Part shown: positions 24,093-34,557 of the stretch, piece after piece
How positions within the stretch are numbered: position 1 is the first letter of the stretch
Layout of the letters: each line of letters starts with the position of its first letter
Notes under the pieces: generated by a model
Databases searched by the model: none
What the model saw: the letters and a program-made list of their open reading frames with translations, nothing else
Told to the model about the DNA's origin: nothing
Assembly: GCF_000499385.1 (NCBI RefSeq)
Contig: NW_013652611.1
Coordinates: 1 to 55,730 of the forward strand
Direction: 5' to 3'
Length of the DNA: 55,730 nucleotides
Source: Eimeria necatrix
Taxonomy: Eukaryota > Apicomplexa > Conoidasida > Eucoccidiorida > Eimeriidae
Position numbers and translations under genes: made by a program

Positions 24093-24833
24093 TCAATTCA
24101 GCAGGTGACACGGATGCCAGGGATCTTTTGCAAATGCCCTAGCCGCCGAGCTTTCCCTGTGTTTCTGCCATTTCATTTTCTGTAGCCTTTGAGACTGCTC
24201 CTTTTTCTCGATCATGCCCCAAGGCGACGTTATACTATCAACTGCGTCCTTCGAGCAGCCGCGCTGCGAAGTAAGAGGGTAGCGAACACACTCGGCTGCT
24301 GAATGGCCTGGGTGACAACAGCGCGGGCAGTGAGACACCCCGTACTGCAGCGGCGAAGCTCGGCAATTTGCATGTCCCATGCTTCCGCACACGATGCACT
24401 GAACTGCATACAAGCTAAGGCGTTTCGCACTCTTGTTGGATCCTGACTTGCTGCTGCTCTTCGTGTTGCTGCTGGAAATCGCAAGGCTTTCGGCGGGAAA
24501 CCGTCCTTTGTCCGGAATCAAACTCCGCTTGGCTTGCTCGGTTCTCTCCTGTATATGCGCTGTTAAGCACCCTCTTATACTGAGGTCAACGAAGTATATG
24601 GGGCAATCCTCGGTGTCGTGGCCTTTTCCACCACAACACAGGCAGAGGACACCGGATAGGGGGCAATTGATTGATTCATGACCTTCCTCAAAACACGAAA
24701 AGCATACTGGCACTGCGCCATGTGGTTCTGAAAGCGATGACCCAGTCGTTAACATATCGAGCGTCGGGACAGTGGACTCTGAGAAGTAACGGTTCTGGTT
24801 TCTTCCCCTTCCAGCATCAATATTACTTGCCAT
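24093..24833 (-). CDS. Zinc-knuckle (CCHC) protein with four knuckles
   Basis: An intronless 246-codon frame with ATG at 24833. Four CCHC zinc knuckles are visible. Knuckle 1 is C44-C47-H52-C57 and knuckle 2 is C64-C67-H72-C77, both CX2CX4HX4C. Knuckle 3 is C146-C149-H154-C157, with only two residues before the last Cys. Knuckle 4 is C169-C172-H177-C182. A Ser/Lys-rich linker separates the two pairs, and the tail is basic with QRLQKMKWQKHRE. CCHC knuckles bind single-stranded RNA or DNA. Arrays like this occur in Air1/Air2 (nuclear TRAMP exosome cofactors) and in CNBP/Gis2-type proteins. Air-like is the better guess because of the linker between pairs, but the match is only by arrangement. 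The protein is not retroviral: there is no protease or polymerase around it. Confidence 0.85.
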   Translation of the reverse strand: MASNIDAGRGRNQNRYFSESTVPTLDMLTTGSSLSEPHGAVPVCFSCFEEGHESINCPLSGVLCLCCGGKGHDTEDCPIYFVDLSIRGCLTAHIQERTEQAKRSLIPDKGRFPAESLAISSSNTKSSSKSGSNKSAKRLSLYAVQCIVCGSMGHANCRASPLQYGVSHCPRCCHPGHSAAECVRYPLTSQRGCSKDAVDSITSPWGMIEKKEQSQRLQKMKWQKHRESSAARAFAKDPWHPCHLLN

Positions 24834-25832
24834 CCTCTAACCGACCCACAGAAAACAGAGTTTCTTGTTCGCAAGGCCACGAAATAGCTTGCATCAAAGG
24901 AAGCTGATGGGCTGTTACGCTATCGGAAGGACTAGGGCAGTGCGGAATGTGGGGAGTAGATGGGCCCTAACTTTCCATAAAAGGGTAAATAATAAAGCTC
25001 GTACATTACAAGGCAGCGATAGAAAGTGCAAATCTCCGAAAAAGGGGGGAGCTGCCAATGTGACAACCTGCTTGAATTAAGGCGGAGACTTTGAAGTCGG
25101 GAGGCGCTGGAGAGGAGCACCGTGGACAGTACGAACCACAGCTTGAAACGTAAACTCTAGGAAAAATAATACAAAAATGAAGTAAAACAGAATAAAATGG
25201 ATGACTACAGGCCACAGCTCTTTGGGGCTCCATGCTTGCATGCGCGCAGGGAATCGGGAAACTTAATCCATTGCTACCAGAAACGCCCATACACCCGTGC
25301 ACCGGCAGTGGCTCATTCCTACTGAAATCAAACGGATACTGTTAACAACTGCAACCACTGCGCCTACCTCCATGAGGGCTGTCGGGTCTTTGCTGGGCTT
25401 TTCGCGCACTTTGCGCTCTCCTTTGGGATTACCACTTAAATTTCAACAGAAATTGTAAGCCATTTTACTTGCACCTCAGCGCTACACCTTTCAGTTAGCC
25501 TTTTGTTGCTAGTGGTGGATGCCCAAGAACACGGCTTCCCTTGAGGCAGTTTCTTATTGCATGACAATGTTGCAGCGCCGTGGAGTGAATGCATGAGGAA
25601 TGGCTGGCTTAGAGTTAAAAGGGTGAGGAGACTCCAGCCCTTCTAAACAATGCTTTATGTATTCTCAGCGAGCAGTCGCCGATCAAACGAGGTCAGTGGA
25701 GGACAGGCCATACCATAATTGCCCTCTTCGCCACGCCGTTTCTTTATTCTGCTCTGAAGGTATGTAATATCTGAAGAGAACTTTCTTGAGATGTGTTGCG
25801 TGATTCTGCACCGCTGTTACTTCCGCCGGTAG
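24834..25832. other. Spacer, no gene seen
   Basis: A 1-kb gap between two genes transcribed away from each other (the zinc-knuckle gene on minus, the 25.8-kb gene on plus), so it probably holds both promoters. No motif stands out. Short frames at 24865-25080 and 25006-25302 are not supported. Confidence 0.4.
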
Positions 25833-27062
25833 GGTGCTCACACGTCTATCAAACATGCGTGAGCGTCGCTTGCAGTCCGCCTACATGACTGTACGCATGA
25901 GGCGCCTAGAGACCCAAGAGATTCTCTCCGACAGATTCACTTGGCTTCATGAACGTATGCTGGTAAGTGTACGGCCATTATTTTTATCTCTGTACAAAGT
26001 GCGGGGGATATGTCAGCACTCCTTTGTGCAAATTATCGGAAACACCTCAGTCGAATAATCATATTCAGAGCAAATAGGGGGCGCATTGTATTGCAGGGTG
26101 TTTAGGATTTTCACACAGGTCACTCGTTGGGAGCTGCGTCTACCACGCCCACCTCTGCAGGCAGTAGATGGAGACTTTGCAACGTCGCTTCGAAAGCATG
26201 TGCTGCTTCCATCTTGTATGTGCTGCGCTCGCAGGAGGATGAGGTGGAAGCTCTTTTGATTCAGCAAGTGGCCAACAGCAATGTAGATCGAACGCAGCCT
26301 CTGTTGCGTTTAGGCCCCTCTTATGTGAGGTCTGTGTAGATGCTTCTGAACTGCACGAAGCCTTAAGTTCGTAGGGCTCACTATTTGCTAGCATGGACAT
26401 CTGCTACTGCTTTTAACCTCCGTCACTGCTGCGGGTGCCGAGCCGTCTGCAGATTAAAGGGCAGCACTACCTGGTAAAGTAAGAGTGGCTCCGTTGAGGA
26501 AACCATGTTTGCACTTCACAGGCTGTCGAATGCATCCACAAGCGTGCATGCGCAAGTACCTAATGTAGCGAGCAGCAATTCTTTCACTACATATACACAG
26601 GTGCGGTCCCGCTTCGTATGCCACTCCGCCCCGTGCCCCTAAAATGCTTTCAAATACTGGCGACTGCTTTTACTGTGTTAGCTATCACGCCTGCTACCCA
26701 AAGTAGTTACCTGAGGCTGCTGCACGCTTTGCTTTGGCATAGTGCTTCCCCGGAGTTCGGTTGGCACAGGATTGCCGTCATATATACGCGATATCTTACT
26801 TACGTGCATAGTTATACACAAAGGCGGCAAAAGCTGCAGAAGGGGACACGGAGATAGATGCTACAGCCGCAGCAGCATCTATCTCCAGCAGCAGTGCTAG
26901 CAGTGAAAATAGCAGCGCAAGCGGTAGAAGCGGCAGCAGTGGCCGCCATCGCCGCTACAACGGCAGATGCAGAAAAGGCGGAGACTACAACAGCAATGGC
27001 ATGACGCAGCAGCACACCACAGGAGAAAATCGATTTTCAGCAGTTGCGCCTAAGGCATACTG
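25833..27062 (+). CDS. Probable multi-exon orphan protein (5' end not found)
   Basis: Several plus-strand segments join in phase. One exon begins after CCGGTAG at 25832 and reads LQSAYMTVRMRRLETQEIL and DRFTWLHERML before a GTAAGT donor. Another starts after TTCACACAG near 26119 (VTRWELRLPRPPLQAVDGD). A third starts after GCTCGCAG near 26236 (EDEVEALLIQQVANSN, then RLGPSY before GTGAGG). A short one after CTTCACAG near 26521 reads AVECIHKRACA, and one after ACACAG near 26601 reads SAVPLRMPLRPVPLKC. A last exon at about 26830-27062 encodes a Ser/Ala/Gly-rich tail ending in TGA. The start codon, the donor after DGDFATSLRKH and the end of the fifth exon are unclear. No family was recognised. The gene is convergent with tRNase Z. 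Confidence 0.4.
26860..27020 (+). repeat. Degenerate AGC-type trinucleotide tract
   Basis: An imperfect AGC/GCA-rich tract giving mixed Ala, Ser and Gly in the likely last exon of the neighbouring gene. It is the only notable trinucleotide tract in the left half of the window and is far less pure than those beyond 50 kb. Confidence 0.6.
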
Positions 27063-27474
27063 ACGGAAATATGCCTGCTGGGTTGTGACCACGCAGGAGG
27101 TCTTACAGCACATTTGGACTCCACACAGGGATTGCGCTGCTGACGTTCACACGGAGCTTTTTGAGGATTGTGCGCCAGTTGTTGCACACGCAAACAAAAA
27201 AAAAGTGCTGATACGCAGCGTATGGGTGCAGAATAGTTAAAGGCCGGATGCAAGCTTATAGCATACAAATACGTGCTCTTGTGACTGGGAAGCTTCATGT
27301 AAATGGGCACAACTGAATATGCTCAGCTTCTGAACGGAAAAGGGCGCCGGTTAATCCCATTTCTTCTGGGTCCCGGGCTACTGCATGCAGTCGCAGCTGG
27401 TAGACGCCTTGCTGTAGCCGCAGTGGGCAATCTCAAGTCTCAGCAGCAGCTACTGCCACACTATATCTATTCTC
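27063..27474. other. Convergent intergenic gap
   Basis: About 410 bp between the ends of two convergent genes. It should hold both polyadenylation regions. A run of A at about 27196-27205 is visible and no gene is seen. Confidence 0.45.
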
Positions 27475-30400
27475 TCAGTGCTCTTCTGTAGGCGAATACG
27501 TACGCTGAGGCAGCACCACCGCAAGTCCGTCCCACGCAGCCGTTACCTTCAGCGTGGACGCCGGTGGTGCGGCAGCCTGGAGCTGCCGCTCTATATCATA
27601 GGCTTGCCTGGAGAAATAGACACACGCCATCGTGTTTTAGCTCTCGATTTCACACTAAGCTAAAGACCAATCTATATGCATACCCAAGCTGAGCGGAAAA
27701 CCTAGCATGACGCATTCGTGTCTATCGACACAAATTCACACGAATCGCAAGACGTTAGTAATAGGGTCTCCTCGGAAGGAGAATTCGGGCTACAAGGAAT
27801 AGACACTCCGCTCACCTGGCCTCTTCCTCCACGCGCTCCATTGTCAGCACACTACGAAGGAAGGGATCTCCACGGTACCTCTGGGAAAAGTGAGTCAGTA
27901 GTAGGCGGGCAGCTCCGGCACGGAAGGCGAAACTGAAACAGGAGACAGAAGGCAATCACGAACTGGCGCGCAAGTGCAATGTTTGTGTCCCTCATTTGGA
28001 AAGCCCGTTAAATACAGCATTGGACTGAATCCTACCATTTTGCATTCTGGTAAACGTCCCACGAGGCGTACAAGTGTCACATTGTTTCCTGCTTGCTCTA
28101 TTAGACTGCCTGCAGCTCTGTTCCTCACCTGCCAGCCATGGCGGCGGAAGAGTGCCCCCTCTCAAAGGCAGCTTGACTGGCTGTCTGCACGTGAGCGCCC
28201 ATTAGGTCTTTTGCGCTAAGGGCCTTGCCCTCAGCATGTCCATTGAGATGTCCCTCCCCTTGCCCGGGGTGTGGCTTCGGCTGGAGCGACTCCGTGCAGG
28301 GGTCCCACTTGCTTGAAGTCCCTTTAACCCCACTCATTGTGGCCTCATGCACCTGAAACAACGGCGATAGTTTGCGCAATGATCAAGAGCCGCAACAATT
28401 GTTCTTTCTGCACCATCTCAACCTGCAGCAGTAGCGCTTACAAGAATGTCAGCGCCCTGAGCGAACGGAAGCAGCCGAGATGCATCACATGTGTCGAATG
28501 CAAAGCAGATCTTCCTTGGATGCGGAGCCCCCAGGAATATATCCGCCGGGCCAACTTGAGTCCCATCCGGGAAACTGAAGACCTCTCCCGCCTTCAGTTC
28601 GGACAAGAGCTGCACACAGTCGGAGAGCAACAGCCGTCTAAATTGTCCTAGTCGTCTATTGGGAGGAATAAACATTAAGCAGAAAACAAGAACTGCAAAA
28701 GGTGGTCGTATGATGCGCCTGACTACACGGACAATGCCAACGAATATTCTCAAAGCATTCATCTTTCGTCCGCATGCTCGTGCAAATAAGGTATGCAGAT
28801 GAAGCGAGGTAAATTGTTGGCGTTAATGGCGAAGCCTAAAAGCAATGACTGAATAAACAGAGATCCTTACCCTGTACACCGCCTTTGGTTCACCGCGGAG
28901 CTGTGGCCACCTGCTGGGGTCTTTCAAATGCTGTGAGTTCTTTTCGATGAGAGGATCTATCACGTCCGCCCTAAGACGATGGCGGTTTATCTTTTCCGTC
29001 AAAATATAACCGACACATGGTACTAGGTGCTGCATTTGAAAGAGGGCACCAGAGAACATCACTGGAGGGTTGCCTTAGCGCCTAATTCCGGCGAACTCTT
29101 GTCGAAGTGCACCTCTCTACAAGCTGCTGCTCTTGCTGTGACATGCAGGTCCAGACCGTCTACTTGCGCTGCTTATACCGGACATTAAGGAATCCCCTCA
29201 ACTCCCAACGTGCCGAGAGGCGCTGAAGTGGAACTGCCTCGAACCCCTCTGCAACTGCTCTTTATTGAAGGCTTCTATTTTAACTACGGCCTGTTGCTAA
29301 CTCACTCTTATTGGTGCAGCTGTAACGACAATTTCCGAGTCTTCAAATGCAACATAACTTCCGTCGGCATTTGGCTCAATGTCTCCTCTACCACTTATCT
29401 CGAACGGAGCCCTGAGCAAGCTCAAATACGTTCACACAGAGAGCGGGCAGCCAGCCTACTGCGCGTCAGCTACGGCATCTTGACCAGTAGTTGCTAGACC
29501 GGTGGATGGCTTTTAACAAAGCGGGTACATTGAGGCGAAGTAAACACTCGAAACCATCAACTGCAATCCTTGAAGAGCCTGCTGGCGTTACAACTCGCCC
29601 AGGCCCCGAGCAAAATCAAAATTCAAGTGCGTTCATGCGTCTAGATGCCTGCTTGTCTTTATCGCTTGCAGCGGCGCTGCCACCGTTAAAGTACATGAAC
29701 TCACGGGGGCAACGGGGGAAGACGCAGCACTCGAGATCGCCGATGGTGTAGGTGGGGTACACAACGCAGTTCAACGACTGAAAAAGAGGGAAGGCGCCTG
29801 GCAGCCGTGCCCTAAGAAGCACAGTACGACAGCCCATACATCTCAGACATGCACTGTACTGTGGCTGGACCGCAGGTGGCAACACTAAAGTCAGGGCCGA
29901 ACCAATACATCAACGAGCAGCACAAGTTTTGAAATTTCAGCTGACGCAGAGCATTTGTTGCCGGATCCCAAACTTTTAGCTTTCAAGCCTTAACTTTCGG
30001 TATTTCGCATAAGCCCTACATGCAAAATGCAACGGAGGAGGCTGCGGAGTCCCTCCGGCCCAACGATCTCAACATGCCTGGGTCCCCTGCAGAAGCAAGA
30101 TGCTGCAAATTCATTCATGAATACAATGCCTGCTGCTCTTGCTTTGACGAACGAAAAGTTGAGTTCGAGACGGCGCTCAGAAGGTGTAGATGAGACAAGA
30201 GAACAGAGAGAACATAAAGCTTAGGCAGCTTAAATGAAGCTCTCACTCCTCTGGGCTTTCGGCTATTTGAGAGAGGAACGAAGGGAGGCCAAGGCAGTGG
30301 TCACCGTGAAGGTGCGTTACGAAGACTCGCTGCACCACTCCCATCCGTCTCTGCAGCGAAACAGGCGAAATGGCATTCAGCAATTCGTAAAAGCTGCACT

Positions 30401-31760
30401 TATCAGGAATTTTATGTATGAATTCACTGCTATTACTAATTCAGGCAGACGTAGCAGCAAGCCCAGAGAAGCGGTCGGAGATTACGCAACACAAACCTTC
30501 CGCGTTTCCTGCTGGTGCTGATGCTGCAAAGCAGCAGCAGCGGCAGGTGTCGTCCTCGTAATTGCCTCTGTTGCAACGGCAAGCGCCACTGCGTGCTTCA
30601 GTCTGCTGTTCTGATCTGCTTCTGCAACTGCGTCGCTTGCTGCTCCTATTGTTGCGTCCCTACGACAAACAGAAGCAGTGTAAGTAGGGGAAGGCCCTCC
30701 TCCGCAATCAAAGAGCCAAGCAGAACCGTCGCCGCGAGAAAACAAGATACAGGAAGTTCCGCGAGTCGCCTGAGCCGAGAAAAGCAAAAGTGGTAATGAC
30801 ACCTTGCGCTAGAATGAACTTTGATACGCACGAGAAAGCAGCGGCAGCATGGTTGCGCACACGTAGTTGCCCCTATCAACACTAGGACTTCAGAGGCTTT
30901 ATAAGACTGCAGCGAGACCAAAGCGCTAGCTGAGGTGAAATGCTGCACATGGCGCTCCAGGAGGGGAGAGGCTGGAATAGAGTAGCACCCACCGAAGCTT
31001 GCATAGCCCCAGTTCCTAAAAAGTGGAGAGACCAGCTACCCTTTTGCTGCTCCCCTCTAAGCCGGAGCAGCAACTGCCGGTCAACCAGCAGCTTTGCGTT
31101 GCTGGTGCCGCTGCGGTGTACATACACCACGCCGCTCGCATCACTAATGCGTTTCAGGCCAAACGCATTCGCCACCTTCGCTAAGAACGAAGCACGGGCC
31201 GTCTCGACGGCTTCAGAAGTGCTAGCAGCCCACGGTGAAACGGAAACGTCCTGACCGTTTCTGCTTTCACTGCTGCTTGTGAAGTTGGTCGATAGAACTG
31301 CTTCTGCTGCAGCGACAACTTCTGAAAACGCATTTTCAATATCTGCAGCAGCGGCTGTTGCTGGTGTGGCAACGGATGGCCCTCCCGGAACTTCATTAGC
31401 GCCTGTCGATGTGTATGCTTGTGCCTGTGATGCCGTTGCGAAGGTCTTCCCCACAGTGTGCTTGAGGGGTGCTGCACCCGCATCCTCAAAGTCTACTGAG
31501 AAGGTTCCACACTGTGGTATGCGGCGTGTTGACCAACTCTCTGGTGCATGATGTAGGGGGCTTTTCCGCGGCAGAAGGATGCAAGCCCCTGCAGCGACCC
31601 CAGAGGAGCCTACTGCTTCCTTGCTGTCTATGCAAAGAGCATGGGGAACAGTGTACACTGCAAAAGGACTGGCTGCGCTAAGCAGCTGCAGAAACAGCAA
31701 CAATGCCAGCCAAGGCAGTTTTCTGTGCTGCCGGATCCGGCGCAACGCAGCGCCGTTCAT
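27475..31760 (-). CDS. tRNase Z (tRNA 3'-processing endoribonuclease) with N-terminal leader, about 10 exons
   Basis: This metallo-beta-lactamase-fold nuclease removes 3' trailers from pre-tRNAs. Exons on minus: 31760-30993, 30769-30671, 30350-30247, 30086-30020, one near 29777-29700 with uncertain end, 29029-28871, 28609-28442, 28352-28129, 27932-27816, 27607-27475. Diagnostic pieces are LHFLGTGAMQAS joined to ATRGTSCILFSRGDGSAWLF and DCGGG; VTHLHGDHCLGLPSF (zinc motif HxHxDH); HVEIVGPEGLRSLL; LVPCVGYIL (the usual HRVPCFGY region); CFAFDTC (metal Asp); VHEATMSG; ERGHSSAAMAG; RLLLTHFSQRY (metal His); and a final TAAWDGL. The start ATG at 31760 is followed by a basic stretch, then LPWLALLLFLQLLSAASPF, and about 200 residues of Ala/Ser/Thr-rich sequence before the catalytic fold. 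That arrangement fits a signal plus transit peptide for the apicoplast. The long catalytic half is single, i.e. the short-form type. Targeting is inferred. Confidence 0.92.
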
Positions 31761-32366
31761 TGCATATTTGCTGACTGCAGTGCCACAGCTGGCCCTACAC
31801 TGCGCAGCACATATGTCATTAAGCCGTTTTATACAGTTAAGGCATGACAATTAGTAATGTAAATGCTTGGGGAAGTTCTTCAACAGTACAAGGCCTGCCA
31901 AGACGAGGGGCCCCAGTGTATTGGGGCCTTCCTGCTTATTCTGTCGCATAAGCTGCACCTTTCGCACATCCATATGAGTTCGAAAACATGTTTCTCAATG
32001 CGATAATGTAGTGAAGATCGTCGTATGAATGGACGGGTCGGAGGCCTTACCGCCTCGATGTTGATCTCATTCAACGGGTGTGGCCCCAATCAGCAGTTTG
32101 GGATCGCGAGCGGTCCTATAGCCTACGAAGGCTTTCAAGACGCATGCAAGATGGAATACGGAAGGCAGCATGAAATATTTCACGTTTAGTTGCTGCACAG
32201 CTAGTCTTTTCAGCGAGGGACGCCAAGACACCGGAGTATCGTACCAGGAACAGCAGCAGCGGCAACTGCAGGAACCGCAGTAGCAGCAGCAAGAATAGCT
32301 GCAGCAGTATGCTGCAGTATTTTTAATATTTTTCGTTTGTCCTAAGGGGAGATCCCCGATGGCCAG
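31761..32366. promoter_or_regulatory. Divergent intergenic region, likely shared promoter
   Basis: These 606 bp separate the start codons of tRNase Z (minus) and the RRM protein (plus), so both 5' untranslated regions and promoters must lie here. Near 32250-32310 there is a small AGCAGC-rich tract, then an AT-rich AATATTTTTAATATTTTTCG. No defined binding motif was recognised, so the call rests on position only. Confidence 0.5.
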
Positions 32367-33874
32367 ATGATAGCACAGCAGCCGCTGCTGCAGCAGCTGT
32401 TGCTGCTCTGGGGGCCTGCTCTGCTGTTACTCTCGTCCTCTTTTCATGTACTTTTGCTGCAGATGCCTTATACGGAAGCATCCTCCCTTCAAGTTTGCAA
32501 CTGCACCGCTTACTCGCGTACATGCTTCACAAGAGCCCAACCAACTTGCCTTGCCTTCACAAGCCTGCTGCCGCAAGCTCTGCATACACCCATCGGTGGC
32601 AACAGCAGCAACAACAGCAGCAGCTGTCTTTTCTCCCGAGGTCGCTTCAGGCTACACCCGCGCCTGCGTGTGCGTCGCTTGTCCAGAGACAGCGGCAGCA
32701 GCCACGTACTTGAGTTATCTCGGCAGCGGCTGCTGCTCCAGCGAGAGGGAGACCTCGAGAAATACCTGAATCTGCCGATGCTGCCATTTCCTGCAGAAGG
32801 AGAGGTTCACTCTCAGCGGAAAAGGGCAAAGGAGCCTTCTCCAGGGGGCCCGCTTCCCGGGCCCCTGCTGCTTTATAGGCAGGCTAAGCAGCTCCTGAAA
32901 AAGCACAGCGGTACCAGGAACAACAGACGGGTGCTGCTGTTGCGAGACAGGCTTTCGCTGCTGCGGCAGCAGCAACAGAAGCATTTAGTGGATTCTCCAG
33001 AGTCTTCAGTTGCGCTGCTTAGGAGGCTTTGGGACATACCGACAGACTCAAAGCACATGCCGCTGCAAGCGCGGCAGCAGCAAGACAAGCACTATGAGAA
33101 GGAGAACTTGAAGCTTCAGGAGCGGCGTACCAGGCCGTTGGGGAGCCGCTTTCTCTACATTTGTGGCATTGACTTGAGAGTCACAGGCACAGATCTTGAA
33201 AACATCTTCCAAACAATTACGGAGCACCCCGTCTATGCGAGGCTGCCAAGGAACAGAGGTCGGCCCATCACCACAGCAACAACTCCCCTTCCATGTCCTT
33301 ATTCTATTCAGCTGTTTGTTTACGTAGCTCTTTACCTCTCCACATGTTTTTGACGAAAGTCGCTGTTGTGCAAACTCGTATCACAACTTGAAATTACTGA
33401 CGCGGATATACATGTACTGTTTATGTTTCGAGAGTACCTAAATGCCAGGTGTTTGGGATTTGCGTGGGTCATTACTGTTGTCTGCACATCATTCCGTTGC
33501 TTCGCTCCTTGCCACTCTGGTTGTTGAGACCCTATGCCGCCCTCACTGTTCAACGCATCCTGCCACATTGCTGCTGAATATTTCAATTTTATCTGTTTTT
33601 TTTCGCCTCAGAAGGTCGCCATTTGGGCTTCGGCACTCTTGAGTTTGGCTCAACCCTAGATGCGACGCAGTGCCTGCTACAGCTTAATGGCATCAAAATC
33701 GGAAATAGCACAATCAGACTGGGAGAGGCATTCGCTGCTTCGAGGAACCCTCACCGGTTGAATCCGGAGCCGACACACCACCAACAAGTGGGACAAAGGG
33801 GAGAAGAGAGTACGGGCAATATGCGGCGCAAAAGGTCAAGGTACATACACCCCTATCCTCTTCCTTGCGGATGA
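32367..33874 (+). CDS. RRM RNA-binding protein with N-terminal signal sequence, 2 exons
   Basis: Exons 32367-33258 and 33612-33874 join in phase 1 to give 384 residues. The N-terminus (QQLLLLWGPALLLLSSSFHV) is a strong hydrophobic signal, followed by about 220 basic, Gln/Leu/Arg-rich residues without a clear fold. A single RRM spans about 261-342. Strand 1/RNP2 is FLYICGIDL, helix 1 is GTDLENIFQTI, and RNP1 is GRHLGFGTLEF, encoded right after the intron. Helix 2 is DATQCLLQLNG and the last strand is STIRLGEAF. The intron thus splits the RRM just before RNP1. A basic tail follows (MRRKRSRY). Signal peptide plus a long basic region before an RNA-binding domain suggests import into the apicoplast, where it could act in RNA stability or processing. 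The targeting and role are inferred; the RRM is clear. It lies head to head with tRNase Z. Confidence 0.86.
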
Positions 33875-34557
33875 GTTTCTGGTGCTCTCATTTATGAAAA
33901 GACTGATTATTTAGTGACTTTTCAAAGAATGAAACCGCCGAAATCCACGAGCTACCTTCATGGAGCAGCACCATAGCAAAAACAGCATGTACTGCTACTG
34001 GTCTGTTTGGAAAGAAGGGCCTGCGACATTGCTTGTGGCTTTTTGCTGGTGGTTAGTTTGATTTCTTCGGCTTGACTTATTGGGCCTCTCGTTCGTAGAG
34101 AAATTAGAGTCCCAGTGGCAAAAGCGTAGGGAAGCAAAGGAGCAATGAGCCTATGCTCCATTTTATCGAGACAAGGAGCTCAAGATGAGCAGCAGCCAGG
34201 TTTCGGCGCACTACGCATCTTCGCATTTTATTGTATGGATATGTGAAAGGGCATAAGAAAGGGCACAGAGACGTAAAACGAAGGGCAGTTTGGCACCTGC
34301 GCTACCGATTTCCAGGCGCCTCACTGATATGCGCACTTCAAAGACATATATGACATGCAAAAACTCAGAAGTAGAAGCCTGGCATCAACCACCGCGAAAG
34401 CAAATCAGGACAAAGGTGATGATGGTCAAGACCTTGTGTCCAAAGACAGCGATCCATGCGACCAAACAAAATGTTTGCATGCTACCTTGGGCACTTGCTT
34501 TTTATCGGGGCAAGATGTGCTGCAGCTGTTGATTTACTTTAATATCCGAGAGACCTC
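33875..34557. other. Convergent spacer
   Basis: About 680 bp between the ends of the RRM gene and the methyltransferase gene. Overlapping frames at 34290-34532 and 34355-34690 have no recognisable content. No RNA gene was seen. Confidence 0.45.

Noticed and set aside
24093..24833. Retroelement Gag because of CCHC knuckles
   Set aside because: Four knuckles in an Air/CNBP-like layout, no protease, reverse transcriptase or terminal repeats nearby.
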